Source: Artemia franciscana | Lineage: Eukaryota > Arthropoda > Branchiopoda > Anostraca > Artemiidae | DNA length: 64,000 bases | Direction of reading: 5' to 3' | Assembly: GCF_032884065.1 (NCBI RefSeq) | Contig: NC_088864.1 | Coordinates: 22,000,994-22,064,993 of the forward strand | Part shown: positions 1 to 12,648 of the stretch, piece after piece | How positions within the stretch are numbered: the first letter of the stretch is position 1 | Layout: every line of letters begins with the position of its first letter | Made by a program: the position numbers and the translations under genes | Notes under the pieces: generated by a model | What the model saw: the letters and a program-made list of their open reading frames with translations, nothing else | The model's database searches: none | Told to the model about the DNA's origin: nothing

Positions 1-89
1 GACGTCATGAAAATAGTTGTCGTCATTTTTGCTTTGACGGTGACGTCATTCAAGATATTTAAAACATATGTTCACGTAGAAATCTATTA

Positions 90-440
90 ATGTTTAAGTT
101 TACAATGACTGATGAACTTACCATGGCAAAAGCCGATGAAGATGCTCAAAGAGTCTATGCCAAAAAACTTGCTGCTGATAGAGAAAGTCAGAAAAGAAAG
201 CGTGCCGAGGAATCAAAAGAACAGCAAGGAAACAGGCTTGAGGCTAAAGAACGCAAAACCGCGCAGTTAGATGAAGATCCACCTGGACAGCGAGAGTCAA
301 AACACATCAAAACTGAAAATGATAGCGATGATGATTGGGTTTGGGATTTTGACTTGGATAAGGTCATCAATGCCTACCAGATTTTAGTTAAAAAAACAAA
401 GGGTCGGCGATATGTATTTCATAGTGAAGCTGAAAAATAA
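90..440 (+). CDS. Charged ORF, probably Helitron N-terminal remnant
   Basis: A 116-residue ORF, highly charged, with a stretch RESQKRKRAEESKEQQGNRL and then EAKERKTAQ. This resembles the R/E/Q-rich repeats that precede the Rep domain in many arthropod Helitron proteins; that is family knowledge and not a search result. A second stretch at 834-956 begins with a related sequence (MTEEPTMATPEEAAQ against MTDELTMAKADEDAQ), so the N-terminal part has been duplicated. The C-terminus (DDDWVWDFDLDKVINAYQIL) is not recognised. No Rep or helicase domain follows, so it is a fragment at best. Confidence 0.4.
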   Translation: MFKFTMTDELTMAKADEDAQRVYAKKLAADRESQKRKRAEESKEQQGNRLEAKERKTAQLDEDPPGQRESKHIKTENDSDDDWVWDFDLDKVINAYQILVKKTKGRRYVFHSEAEK

Positions 441-833
441 AGAAGAAAAAGAAAACTGAAAAAAGAAAAAATGTAAAAAACATGACGACCGGGACACAGG
501 GAATATAAATGACGACCAGGACACGCTGAAAAATAAAGAAGAAAAAGAAAACTGAAAAAAGAAAAAATGTAAAAAGCTAAAAAATACTAAAAAGAAAAAA
601 ACACTCAAAGAGAAATTACAGACCGGGACACAAATGACGACCGGGACAGAGGGAATATAAATAACCACCGGGACACTCAAAGAGAAATTACAGACTGGGA
701 TACCGGGACACAAATGACGACCGGGACCCAGGGAATATAAATGACGACTAGGACACAGGTATTTAAGAATATCGTTCAAACACAAATTTTTAATTATAAG
801 AAGACCGTTGAAAGAGAAATTTCTAATTGTAAA

Positions 834-959
834 ATGACTGAAGAACCTACAATGGCAACACCTGAGGAAGCTGCTCAAAACGAATGCATTCAAGCCGAAG
901 TAGCTGAGTTGGTAAAGCGTTATGTTTCAGGTTCTAGGTCCGAGAGGCTCCAGGTTTGA
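834..959 (+). pseudogene. Second, truncated copy of the charged ORF start
   Basis: The reading frame MTEEPTMATPEEAAQNECIQ aligns by eye with the start of the ORF at 90-440 and shares upstream bases (AAATGACTGAAGAACC against ACAATGACTGATGAAC). It then diverges and ends at a TGA. It looks like a tandem partial duplication inside Helitron DNA. Confidence 0.4.
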
Positions 960-1031
960 ACCTTGGCTTTAGCATTAATACAAAAGAAGAAAAAAACTAA
1001 AAAAGGTAAAAACTACAAAAAAACTAAAAAG

Positions 1032-1492
<461 letters not shown>

Positions 1493-1536
1493 TATATATA
1501 TATATAAACAATACTTGTACTTATTGCAAGTATTAT

Positions 1537-1538
<2 letters not shown>

Positions 1539-1609
<71 letters not shown>

Positions 1610-1640
1610 TAGGGTGAGAGAGACAGAGAGAGAGAAACAT
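1539..1640. repeat. (GA)n microsatellite
   Basis: About 33 clean GA units followed by degenerate AGAGACAGAG units. The rest of 1641-1860 shows nothing recognisable. Confidence 0.95.
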
Positions 1641-1863
1641 CTACAAGCATACAGAATCAGTCGGGTCAAAAGAAAAGATTGTTTCAATATTTTAAAAAAT
1701 ATTGAAACAATAGCGTTAGATTCATATTTTTTAAAAACAAATTTTCGGGAGATATATAGACGACATAATTTCAGTGTGGAATTATGGGAAGGAGGAATGA
1801 AAAGGTTTTTTAGAACATTTTAATTTTTGGGGAGGGGATTTAAAATTCAAAATAGAATTATAA

Positions 1864-2055
1864 GAGGATAAGAAACTTTCATTTCTGGATGTTCTTCTTT
1901 TAACAAATGATAATCGTCTGGATTTTGAAATTTACAGAAAACCTACTAACAACAATAAATTGTTGTCGTTCTTCTCCGATCATGCTCGAAACGTAAAAAT
2001 TGGTTTAATCATATCCTTAACTGACCACATTGAGGAGGAATTATTAATTCTTTAA
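1864..2055 (+). pseudogene. Penelope-like RT thumb remnant
   Basis: The frame from GAG at 1864 reads EDKKLSFLDVLLL, then LDFEIYRKPTNNNKLLSFFS, then DHARNVKIGLIISL before TAA at 2053. The order FLD..., YRKPT, SDH.R..K..LI.SL is the C-terminal (thumb) part of Penelope-type reverse transcriptases. No GIY-YIG domain follows. It is an isolated fragment of about 64 codons. Confidence 0.65.
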
Positions 2056-2176
2056 AAATTATGAAAACCCAACCAAATCCAACCCCTTTCCATAATATGC
2101 AAATATGTACGTCAAATTATACAAGTGCAATGCATTCTCTTTAAATCCAATGCATTGTGTCATTTGTCACTTATTT

Positions 2177-3780
2177 CAAACAGTTCGTGGTAACGAACTG
2201 TAGTAAGAAGTGACCCGGTTCAATAGTATCCAAAACTCTAAAACATGAAATTTTTATATCAATAGCTACATCAAAAGAATTGCATTTTAATGCTGACTTT
2301 AAATATATAATTTTAATCAAGTTTAGTCTTACCCATCAAATGTTACAAGCCTACAAAAATTTGCCTTATTTTAGACATTAGGAAAAAACAACCCCTAAAA
2401 GTCATAAAATCTTGACGAAAATCACACCATCGTAGATGTTTCAAGCTCCTATCTACAAAAATGTGGAATTTTGTATTTTTTTGCCAGAAGGTAGATCATG
2501 GACGCGTGTTAAAATTGTTTTTTTCCAGGGGTGATCGTATCGATCCTAAAATCTTGCGAGAGGGCTCATTCTAACGGAAATGAAAAGTTCTAGTGCCCTT
2601 TTTAAGTGATCAAAAAAATCGGAGGGCATCTAGACCCCTCCCACGCTAATTATTTCCCCAAAGTCACCAGATCAAAATTCTGAAATAGCTATTTTATTCA
2701 GCGTAGTCAGAAAACCTTATAACTATGTCTTTGGGGACAACTTACTCCCCCACAGTCCCCGTGGGAGGGGCCACAAGTTACAAACTTTGACCAGTGCTTG
2801 CATATAGTAATGGTTATTTGGAAGTGTACAAACGTTTTCAGAGGGGTGTTTAGGTTGGGGGGAGGAGTTGAGAAGAGGGGAATATGTTGGGGGAACTTTC
2901 CTTGGAGGGATGAAAATTTTTATGAAGGGAGCGCAGGATTATCTAGCATTATTTAAAAAAATACAATGAAAAAATAAATATGAAAAAGTTGTTTCAACTA
3001 AAAGTAAGGAGAAGCATTAAAATTTAAAACGAACAGAGGTTATTACGCAAATGATGGGCTCACCTCCTCCTAATACCTCGCTATTTTTAAAACTAAAGTA
3101 TTTTTAGTAATTTCAACTATATATTCTACGGCTTTTGTGATTAAGGGGTCATTCTTTAGAAATTAGAGCAAAATTTAAGCTTTAGTGAAAAGAGCGAGGT
3201 TCTGACGAGGGGGTGAACCCCTTTGTATACGTAACAAAAACATGAGAATACAGAAGTTCGCTACGTAAGCTAATTTTTAAGTTACGTATATCTTTCACTA
3301 ATAAAAACATTCGTAAAAAAAATAAAAGTTCTTGTTGCCTTTTTAAGTAACCAAAAATCGGAGGGAAACTAAGCCTCCTCCCCAGCTCCTTTTTTTCTCA
3401 AAATCATTCGATCAATTTTGTTTTAACGATTCATCTGCTGAGAGCCAAAATCAAAACATGCATTGATTCAAAAACGTTCAGAAATTAAACAAAAAAACAA
3501 GTTTTTTAACGGAAAGTAAGGAGTGATATTAAAACTTAAAACGAATAGAAATTACTTCCTATATGAAGGAAGATGCTTCCTCATCAACGTCCCGATCTTT
3601 ACGCTAAATCTTTTTACTGTTTTAAAAAGTAGAGTTAAGAGAAAGAGTCAAACTTTAGCATAAAGAGCGAAGTGTTGATGAGGAAGCATCTCCTTTCATA
3701 TACGAAGTAATTTCCGTTCGTTTTAAGTTTTGACGTCACTCCTTACTTTCCGTTAAAAAAAACTTGTTTTTTTTTTATTT
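2177..3780 (+). repeat. Family A dispersed repeat, copy 1
   Basis: The copy starts with the hairpin word CAGTTCGTGGTAACGAACTG and ends in a T-rich tail (TTTTATTT). In order it holds the entry sequence (AATAGTATCCAAAACTCT), a roughly 280-bp module (around 2575-2830), several copies of TTTAGCxTAAAGAGCGA, and a terminal palindrome at about 3517-3770. It has no coding capacity. The arms of its terminal palindrome are less perfect than in copies 2 and 3. Confidence 0.85.
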
Positions 3781-3859
3781 AATTGTAACTATGAAACGGG
3801 TTTTCTGAGATGTAACCTAAGCGTAATTCTTGAATCTTTTTCCAATAACTGACAAGTAT

Positions 3860-4100
3860 CAAAAATTGCTCCGTATATGAGAAGAAATACCCTCTCCTCA
3901 GCCCCCCTCTTAACGTTAAAGTTCGAGTTTTTGTCCCAAGCCTTCAAGAACGATTGATCACGTGCATGGTCCGTCCAATTTCGTAAGAAGTATTTTGCAT
4001 GTTCTTTAAAACTTTAACATAAAAAGCGGGGAGGGAGGTTGAGCAGGGTAAAAACCTCCTCACATACGGAATAATTTTTCCTGTCGTTCTTTGAAAGACG
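3860..4100. repeat. Solo fold-back end related to family A
   Basis: An imperfect palindrome: GCTCCGTATATGAGAAG... ACGTTAAAGTTCGAG on the left and AACTTTAACATAAAAAGCGG ... CACATACGGAATAATT on the right. Both arms carry a C/G-rich block of their own type, so it is a diverged stand-alone version of the family A terminal palindrome. Confidence 0.6.
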
Positions 4101-4834
4101 TTACCCGAAGACGTATGTTTAACTAGCTTCTTTTTTAGTATCTGAGAAGCATTTGCTATATTGCCTCATATTAATTGAGATCTCTCCCCTTTTTGTATAT
4201 TTATTATAGCTCTTTGTTTTTTTAGGTTTGTATTTTGTTTAATTTTGTAGAAATCGTTCTGTATTTCTGGTATTTTTTCTATCTTTCTGTATTTATGTTC
4301 TTTTTTCTACTGAGGACGGCTGAGGGAAAGCTCGTTCAAAATATTTCTAATTCTCATTGTTTTTGAAGCTGTGAATTTTCCTCGTTTTTTCTTTGTCCCA
4401 AGTTTCTCCTGATTGTTCTGTTTTGCCAGTATTGCTTATGTTGTTTTCTTATTGATGTTTTTATCTAGATGATTTTTATTACTGTTAGAAGTAGTACTTT
4501 GATTGTTTTTTTTTTTTCTTAAAACGTTATATTTGAGCTGCTGAAGTATGACAACATTCAATATTCCTGGGATCTTTAAAAAAAAAGAACAAACAAAAAG
4601 CCTATCTTGTACTTCCTTTTAAAGTCATAGAATACTTAAATATGTCTTGAAGATAAATTTCCAATGGTTCACCTTTTGCACGCTCACTTCCTTGGTTTCT
4701 TGTATGCGCATCATTTTTGATGCTGTCATGAATAAGCATCAAATTGTTTTCCCTGTTTTAAATAATTATAATTCACTTAGGTCAAGTGCACACATTCGGG
4801 CAAGACGCCTTTTCATGGTTGTGGCAGTGGCTGC
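4101..4834. other. No gene recognised; T-rich DNA
   Basis: T-rich sequence. A 64-codon ORF at 4647-4841 has no family resemblance and is probably chance. Confidence 0.6.
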
Positions 4835-4883
4835 AGCATAGTAAAGAGCGAACTACAGGCCATAGTAACCAAAAGTCAAAAAC

Positions 4884-5233
4884 ATGTTAAAAAAATGCGT
4901 AGTGAAAAAATTGCCACCTGGCACTGATTCAGCAATTTTAACTATTATCTCAGTTCGCCTTAGAAGTAAAGGTTTGTTGCAAAAAGAAATTTATGGTGAT
5001 TTTGAAAAAAAAAAACATGAAACCCTTCCAAAATGGCGTCCGATCAGAATGAAAAGTGTACCATTGGAATCATTTTCCCTGGTTGCCACTGCTGCGTTAA
5101 TCCCGACACGATTTTTTTCTGGTGGAACAGACGTACAACAGAATCGGATGGAGGTTCACAGAGAAACGTAGACTTTTGTGTCGCTGCGACAAACTCTAGA
5201 AGAATTCAAATCAAGTTCTCAAACTGAAGCAAT
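4884..5233 (+). pseudogene. Unrecognised ORF broken by one stop
   Basis: From ATG at 4884 the frame runs 95 codons, meets a single TAG at 5169-5171, and continues in the same frame for about 20 codons and more to TGA at 5231. The second part (TLEEFKSSSQTEAMRILAEG) looks protein-like. Just ahead, at 4837-4882, is a diverged version of the family A entry sequence (AGTAAAGAGCGAAC ... ATAGTAACCAAAA), so this may be repeat-borne. No family is recognised and chance cannot be excluded. Confidence 0.25.
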
Positions 5234-5617
5234 GAGAATATTAGCAGAAGGATGGGCCATCAGTCCCCGGAATTATCACCTACCAAATAAGTGATCATCC
5301 AGAAAAACTTGTGGACGCCACTGGCTCTAGAAAGGCATTAACCTGAGGCATTTTAGAAATATGCGTTCAATATTCACCACCATTGATTTGAAAAGAATAG
5401 GAGGATAAGTCTGCGAACCAAGATAAGAATATTAGAAGCTACGGTAAAGGTTTTGAAAACTGGGCGCTCCAAAAGATTTGCTAAATGTTTTCCAGAGGTT
5501 CGTTTAAAGGTTAATTTAAATGTTTTACACGGTTAGTTTGGGTACCCATTCGACTCAGCTTTATTTTCAAAAATTAGCTGTAATAAAAATGAAGTTCAAA
5601 CCTCTATCTAGAGCTAG

Positions 5618-5719
5618 AACAAAAGGTTGAGATGGCTAGGACTCGTTTTATTTCAGATGGATGACGGATTCCCTGAAATTGTTCCTTTTGGCCCTATACA
5701 TGAGCCAAACAGAGATTAA
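5618..5719 (+). pseudogene. LINE ORF2 C-terminal remnant (LGHVLRM type)
   Basis: The frame reads NKRLRWLGLVLFQMDDGFPE and then IVPFGPIHEPNRD before TAA. It matches the better preserved copy at 41862 (LRLLGHVLRMKDDRLLKIVLFG), a tail common after the RT domain in RTE/CR1-like non-LTR retrotransposons. The following ORF-like stretch 5661-5921 is in another frame and not recognised. Confidence 0.5.
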
Positions 5720-6102
5720 ATCGTCCCTGAACGTTGTTGGAAGAGGTCATAAGGATGGATTCAACGAAAATAGGTACTTTTTGCTAGAAGATAAAGAAGG
5801 CAGCTTTACATATATTTGGGCAGATGGAGAGCGTTTATTAGTGTTTAAACCTCAGCGGTGCTGCAAAGAGGTGCTAGGATTAATTGTATTAAAAGACCTT
5901 ATCCGTGAATCAGTCTTATAAGTGTAGACAAAAAATTATTGAATCAATAAGCATGATTGATAAGCATAGTGTACCGGTATTAAAACTATAAACGAATTTA
6001 CAGTTGACAGATATTTAATTAGAATAATTGTTTCTTTCATTCTAATGTAACACAGTTGTTAAATACTTAAAAGTAAATGCCAATCCTCTCCCAAATTACA
6101 AA

Positions 6103-6252
6103 GGTGTGTCCCAGGGAGTCCTGTTAGGCCTGATTTTCATCCTTGTGATGATAAACAGCTTTCGTATTGTTTTATGGATAAATAAAAATTTGTTGATCAT
6201 CCAACTGTCTTACAGATTCATTAGAAAAGTATTGAAAGCAGCTAGAAAATAA
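6103..6252 (+). pseudogene. LINE reverse transcriptase fragment (GVPQG region)
   Basis: The frame reads GVSQGVLLGLIFILVMINSF, corresponding to the GVPQGSVLGPLLFLLYINDL motif of non-LTR reverse transcriptases, and ends at TAA (6250). Only this motif is preserved. The catalytic YADD is not visible downstream. Confidence 0.5.
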
Positions 6253-6479
6253 GTAACAGGATATAATGGATATCCTGGAAGAGATATTAGATGAAGCAGT
6301 TACTAAGGATGTGCCAATCAGTTCTTCAAATTCGGGAATTTTAATGCTTAGTTTCTTTTTTAGCATTCTTGTTATTCAATATGGGATTACCATATTAGCA
6401 ATACCTTAAAACGTACAAATGCTACATCTTTCCTACATAAAAAGTTTAAATGTTCTAAATTGAAAAAAAAAGAAATCAC

Positions 6480-6715
6480 CAGTGCAACAACAAAAAGACA
6501 GGAACGAACCCACACAATTAAACTAAAAAAAAGAAGAAGGAGAAAGGAAGACTGTTTTCCTACTTTAATAATTTAAATATATCAGTATTTGAACGAGGCC
6601 TTAACCTTACTCATATATCCAATTATATAGTTCAAACACTGTAGCCATGCACAATCAACCGCAAAGAATCAAACGACAGTAAGTCGTGTTTTAAGTATAA
6701 ATCGTTATATACCAA
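6480..6715 (-). repeat. 3' UTR fragment of the Penelope-like element
   Basis: The reverse complement aligns by eye with about 58140-58330. Shared landmarks are GGTTAAGGCCTC, GGAAAACAGTCTTCCTTTCTC and GGTTGATTGTG. It is a second, inverted copy of the 3' flank of the Penelope-like element at 56.3 kb. Confidence 0.55.
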
Positions 6716-7978
6716 ATATTAAAAACAATAAATAAGACAAATAAATTTAAAAAGAAACTTGGGCTTCAAAAAAGAGCCTCAGGCCTAAACATCTCAAAAA
6801 TAGTGTTGAATAGAAATAAAAGTGTGCTTTTGGAGCCATAATGGTCAAAACCCTATACAGGAGAGTTAGAGTTCCCCACCCTAAAGAACAAGAAAATCCT
6901 TTTTTGCAGACGAAGTCCTGATGTGTCTCTTTTTTGATCCAACTTATTTTAACATGTATCATATTGGTATATTTAGTTTCATCATTCAAATTAGAGAAGA
7001 ATCTTTCTCAAGATTTAGTGTGTACATTTAAAAAAAGAAATAAAAACGATCAAAATTATCTTTAAGAAAATAAAGTTCTGTTTACGGAATTTCAAGCTTA
7101 AAATGAACAGAAATTACGCTTTTACAAACTACGTTTGATATAATCGCAAAACAAACTCAAATAAACTGACTCATAACGTTTTCCAACATCTATAGAATTT
7201 AAAAAAATTGCACTTTTCTGAAAACTGACCTTACTTGATTATTTTAGGGATTAAAATTATATCCTAAGAGTTACTGATGATATGGGTGTTGAAAGACAAA
7301 TGAGAGCTTTATAGATTAGTTTTTTATTGTCAGTAGGTTTATTGGATTTTCTGCTCCTAAAAAACATTACGTTTGTGGGGGCAAGTTTGTGGTCTTAGTA
7401 AAGCACTAGTTATTGGAATTTTGCATATACTTTGAGGGTATTATGAATCAATATTTTTCAACTAATTGTGTAGATGTAGCTTTTGTAATTTATGAAGCAA
7501 TAGTTTACAGAAATTTCAATGAATAAGAAAATTTAACTAAAAAAGAACAAAAACTGACATAAATAGCGTTGACAACCCCTTGGGCTATCAACCATACTCA
7601 TGCTAGTTTTTGGTCAGTTTTTAGTTATAATCGCTTATTTACTGTAATTTCTGTTCGCTTTGGGTTCCATTTACTTATTGAGGTGATTTGTGGCAGTTTT
7701 ATGCTTGGGAAGATATTCGACTTTATTTCTGCTCATTTTTCAGGTCGATGGAAATCTATAATTTTCTGTGAAAAACTTGTTTTATAGGACAATTTCTTAA
7801 AATTAATTCCTATTTTTTATTGACATAGTCTATTTCTAGAAAAATTCACATCTTTTGTTTTTTTTTCTATAGGAATCCATAGTTCGGTTTGCTCTTTTGT
7901 ATGTTGGATTAAATTTTTCACATTAAAATTTACATGCTTATAGTTTGTTTTGACTTAGTTCAGAATTCTCCTAATTAT
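6716..7978. other. No gene; two opposed copies of the fold-back motif
   Basis: Nothing codes here convincingly. The motif TTAAAATGAACAGAAATTA occurs at about 7095 and, inverted, as TAATTTCTGTTCGCTTTG at about 7646. Similarity between the surrounding arms is weak. Confidence 0.4.
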
Positions 7979-9711
7979 CAAACAGTTCCGGGGTAACGAA
8001 CTGTAGTAAAGAGCGACCCGGCTCAATAGTAACCAAAACTCTAAAAAATTGAATTTTGATATCAATAGCTACATCAAAAGAATCGCATTTTAATGCTGAT
8101 TTTAAATATATAAGTTTCATCAAGTTTAGTCTTACACATCAAAAGTTACGAGCCTGAGAAAATTTGCCTTATTTAGGAAAATAGGGGGAAACACCCCCTA
8201 AAAGTCGTAGGATCTTAACAAAAATGACACCATCAGATTCAGCGTATCAGAGAACCCTACTGTAGAAGTTTCAAGCTCCTATCTACAAAAATGCGGAATT
8301 TTGTATTTTTTGCCAGAAGACAAATCTCGGGTGCGTGTTTATTTGTTTGTTTTTTTTTTCCCAGGGGTCATCGTATCGACCAAGTGGTCCTAGAATGTCG
8401 CAAGAGGGCTCATTCTAACGGAAATGAAAAGTTCTAGTGCCCTTTTTAAGTGACCAAAAAAATTGGAGGGCATCTAGGCCCCCTCCCACGCTCAGGTTTT
8501 CCCAAAGTCAACGGATAAAAATTTTGAGATAGCCATTTTGTTCAGCATAGTCGAAAACCATAATAACTATGTCTTTGGGGATGACTTACTCCCCCACAAT
8601 CCCTGGGGGAGGGGCTGCAAGTTACAAACTTTGACCAGTGTTTACATATAGTAATGGTTATTGGGAAGTGTACAGACGTTTTCAGGGGGATTTTATTTTG
8701 TTCGGGGGTGGGGCTGAGGAGAGGAGGCTATGTTGGAGGATCTTTCCTTGGAGGAATCTGTCATGGGGAAGAAAAATTCAATGAAAAGGGCGCAGGATTC
8801 TCTAGCATTACTATAAGAAAACAATGAAAAATAAACATGAAAACGTTTTTTCAAATGAAAGGAAGAAGTAGTATTGAAACTTAAAACGAACAGAGATTAT
8901 TACGCATATGAGGGGTTCTAAAAATACTTTAGCATAAAGAGCGAGGTATTTAGGAGGAGATAAATACCTTGCTCTTTATACTAAAGTATTTTTAGTAATT
9001 TCAACTATTTATTCTACGGCCTTTCTGATTCAGGGGTCATTCTTAAAGAATTGGGACAAAACTTACGATTTAGTGTAAAGAGCGTGGTATTAACGAGGGT
9101 ACAAACCCCCTCGTATACATAATAAAAATATAAGGTTATGAAAGTTTGTTACGTAACTTAATTCTTAAGTTACGTATTTTTTTTACTAATAAAAACGCTC
9201 GTTAAAAATTAAAAGTTCTAGTTGCCTTTTTAAGTAACCGAAAAATTGGAGGGCAACTAGGCCATCCTTCTCCACCCCTTATTTCTCAAAATCGTCTGAT
9301 CAAAACTAAGAGAAAGCCATTTAGCCAAAAAAAGAATTAATATACAAATTTCATTTTAATAATTTATGTGCGGAGAGCCAAAACCAAACATGCATTAATT
9401 CAAAAACGTTCAGAAATTAAATAAAAAAAAACTAATTTTTTTAGCTGAAAGTAAGGAGCGACATTAAAACTTAAAACGAACAGAAATTACTCCGTATATG
9501 AAATGGATTGTCCCCTCCGCAATCCCTCGCTCTTTACGCTAAAGTTTGACTTTTTGTCACAATTCTACTTTTTAAAACAATTAAAAGCTTTAGCGTAAAG
9601 AGCGAGGGATTGCGGAGGGGACAACCCATTTCATATACGGAGTAATTTCTGTTCGTTTTAAGTTTTAATGTCGCTCCTTACTTTCAGCTAAAAAATTAGT
9701 TTTTTTTATTT
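7979..9711 (+). repeat. Family A dispersed repeat, copy 2
   Basis: Full-length copy of about 1.73 kb with the same order of parts as copy 1. It holds a small hairpin at about 8926-8992 (AATACTTTAGCATAAAGAGC and its inverse) and a terminal palindrome at about 9440-9690. Both palindrome arms carry the CCGCAATCCCTCGCTC subtype, and the arms are nearly perfect complements. Confidence 0.87.
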
Positions 9712-9719
9712 AATTACTT

Positions 9720-11060
9720 GAAAGACTCAGCTTAATACCCTTAGCTTGCGTAGCAGCAACGGTTGTAGAAGCAATAGTAGCATTAGAGGTAGTGTGCACA
9801 TGGCACCTTTGGTTTCTTCAAGAGCCCCTTCAGCGCATACCGAGAGTTTTAACTTAATACTATCAACTATTCCTGTAGCATTACCGATACGTCATCTTAA
9901 CCACCTATGTGTGGATAGTGCGTTTCAATTTAGTTCAATACAGTTTCAATATTGCCCAAATATTTTGCCTCTATCTTAGCTATAGCAGTAGCAGTAGCAG
10001 TACCAGAAGTAATAGTAGTAGCAGAAGCTGTATTGATAGTACTAGCATCAGCTTTAATAGCAGTCGTAGTAATAGAAGTAGTAGTAATAATACCAGTAGT
10101 ATTTGTGTCAGTAGACGCAGTAGCAACAGGATGTAAATATCATCTTTGATTAGTTCAACACCCCCTCACTAGCCCTGTAAGTTTCAACTTCACACACCGA
10201 ACTGTTCCTAAAATATTGATGATCCGCCCGTTTGACAATCTGCATACATAGAGAGTATTGTGGTGCAGTTCACCTTCCTCCTCATAATTCCTTGCAAATT
10301 TCACCGTCATACTCTTAGGCATAGCTGGAATAGCAGTCACAGCAGTCGTATTAGTATTAATAGTGGTAGTACTAATAGTAATAGCACTACTACTAGTAGC
10401 AGCAGTAGTATTAACGTATTCGCTTTTGGTCACATGAACAACCCTCTCATCAAGTCCTGGAAGTTTCAAGTTTATACAATTAGCCGTTGCTATGACATTG
10501 CTGATATGTCTTTTTGATTACCAGTATATCTTTACCCTTCTTGGCATTCTAATTTTAATAGTCTCAGCCCTAGAAGTAGTTAGTATAGAAGTAGTGTTTG
10601 AGGTAGTAGTAGTAGTAAATGTGGCAGTTTTAGTGGTAGTAATATTAGTAGTGGAGTGCACCTATTGCTTTTTGGTCAATTAATATCCTCTTTAAGCATT
10701 CTCTAAAATTTCCAATTTAATACCCAAAATCCACTCTTGAGATACGCGTTTTTGACAATGTGTATTAATAGCGTCTTTTCATTTAGTTCAAATTTCCCCT
10801 CAATACGGTAAATGTAATAGTGTGGCAATGGTAGTAGTAGTAGTAGTAGTAGTGGTAGTAGTTGTACTGATGGCAGTTGTAGCAGCAGTAATAGAATCCA
10901 AGTATTGCCTTTTTGGTCCATTGATGGTCTCCCTTACAATTTCATGAGAGTTCCAAACTAATGTTCTCATTCATTCCTGAATTGCGCCTTTTGACAAAAC
11001 GTCTACAAATAATGGATTTTAACTTAGTTCAACGTTCCCCTCAACCTTCTCTGAAAGTAA
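9720..11060. repeat. Higher-order tandem repeat with (GTA)n cores
   Basis: Four to five degenerate units of about 230-340 bp. Each ends in a run of AGTAGTAGCAGTA-type triplets (about 9980-10130, 10320-10420, 10570-10660, 10830-10900). Each resumes with a related segment holding TTTGACAAT(C/G)TG and TTAGTTCAA. Short ORFs rich in S or V across this block arise from the triplet repeat and are not genes. Confidence 0.65.
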
Positions 11061-11069
11061 AGGTCAAAA

Positions 11070-12240
11070 ATGCTTACCTTTCTCAGTCATATACTATTTG
11101 TAAACAATGAAGCAATTGCCAAACTTACAGCCCTTGCCCTGAAGGCTGTGAGGAGACTGATATCTCCAAAAGGCCTAATTAATGGGCCTTTCAATAGTGT
11201 TGAAGGAAATGAACGTCTCAAAATTTTGATTGGACGTTTGTTTTGGGAAATGATGGGTATGGGCTTTTTGTGAGGGCTGGTTGCCCTCAAATCACTTTTG
11301 ACTCTTAAAAAGGGCACTAAAACTTTCATTCCCGATCAAATGAGCCTCAACCGAAGTTTATACTGCTATCCATTCAAAAAAACCTTATTTGCCCCTAGAA
11401 AATAATTTACAATCCTTTCCCTTGGGCTCTGGTGGGTGACAACCTCCTTGGCAATACTGTTATATATTTTTTTTTGATTATTTTGAACAAAATGGCTATC
11501 TTACTATTTCGATCTACGTTTGAGAAAAAGAGGACGTCTGGGGGGGACTACTTGCCCTCCGTCACTTTTTACTCTTAAATGGAAACTAGTATTTGTGATT
11601 TCGAATTAAATGAGTCTATGCTGAAGTTTATATGACTACCCCATCCGTAAAATCGCTATATACCCTCGGGGTATACTTTACAACCGTTGCTCTAAGGTTC
11701 TGACGGGTTTTTCCAACCCCGAAGACCTTGTTATATGATTTTTAGACTATTTTGAACAATATGACTATCTCGAAATTTCTCTCGGCTGCGTTTTGGGAAA
11801 AAGACCCTAGGAAGGCTAGTTGCCCTTCGATCTTTTTTAATCCTTAAAAGTCCAGTAGAATATCAGATTTTAAATCAGATGATCCCCCTCCGAAGTTTAC
11901 ACGACCATTCATTCCATAGAAAAACCTTGTATGTTAATAATGGGCAACTGTTACAGCTTATAGTCCTTACACTGAGGGTCGTGAGGAGGGTTGTCATCCT
12001 GAAAGACCTACTTACTGGACTTTTCAACTAACATGACCAAAACGGCTATCATAAAATTTTGACTGGATATGCCTGGGGAAAGGCTTAGGGGGGGGGGGCT
12101 GGTTGCCCTCCAATCACTTTCTACGACTAAAAAGGGTACGTACTAGAATTTTCAATTTCCAATCGAATGAGCCCTTCTCAAAGTTTTTGCGACAAATCTT
12201 TTTATACGAATTGCTCTGGTCTAAAAAAAGTGAATAAATC
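11070..12240 (+). repeat. Tandem array of the ~280-bp module (four units)
   Basis: The landmark TTGCCCT, followed by TCACTTTTGACTCTTAAAAA in its best form, occurs at 11281, 11552, 11820 and 12103. The spacing is 271, 268 and 283 bp. Each unit also carries a TGAACAAxATGxCTATCT landmark. The same module occurs once in each family A copy. Confidence 0.7.
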
Positions 12241-12427
12241 ATAGTGTCCAGATTGCTCTTTGTTTAAGCAGCGCTATTGCACTACCCATGACATTCTCAT
12301 ATCTTAGTCCATCGCACACGTGGGAAAAGATTGTTGTCTGACTCTAGCTCATTGTCCTCAATACCTTCAATACAATTGTTTCTACGTCTACTTGCTGTAA
12401 TTGCTGGCTATACACCTAGTACATTTT

Positions 12428-12458
<31 letters not shown>

Positions 12459-12648
12459 CGTGTTTGTGCTGTTGCATTGGTGATTTCTTTTTTCATTATA
12501 AATATACTATATTATTATATGACAACAATTACCTGTACTGTTGCGGGAACCAGTTTATCTAAAATATTTGCAGCATTTCGAAATTCTTCCCTATAGTTGT
12601 ATGTCTTGAAGGCAAACCAATGCTGGATTGCGGAAGATTATGCAATTC
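12241..12648. other. 3' flank of the host gene with retroelement tail
   Basis: (TA)15 at about 12429-12458 is followed by GTGCTGTTGCATTGGTGATT (12469 onward). The same words appear in the 3' flank of the Penelope-like element near 58340, so this is probably another 3' end of that family. No gene is seen. Confidence 0.45.

Noticed and set aside
9909..10136. Serine-rich and valine-rich ORFs at 9.9-10.7 kb
   Set aside because: They are products of the (AGT/GTA)n triplet array.
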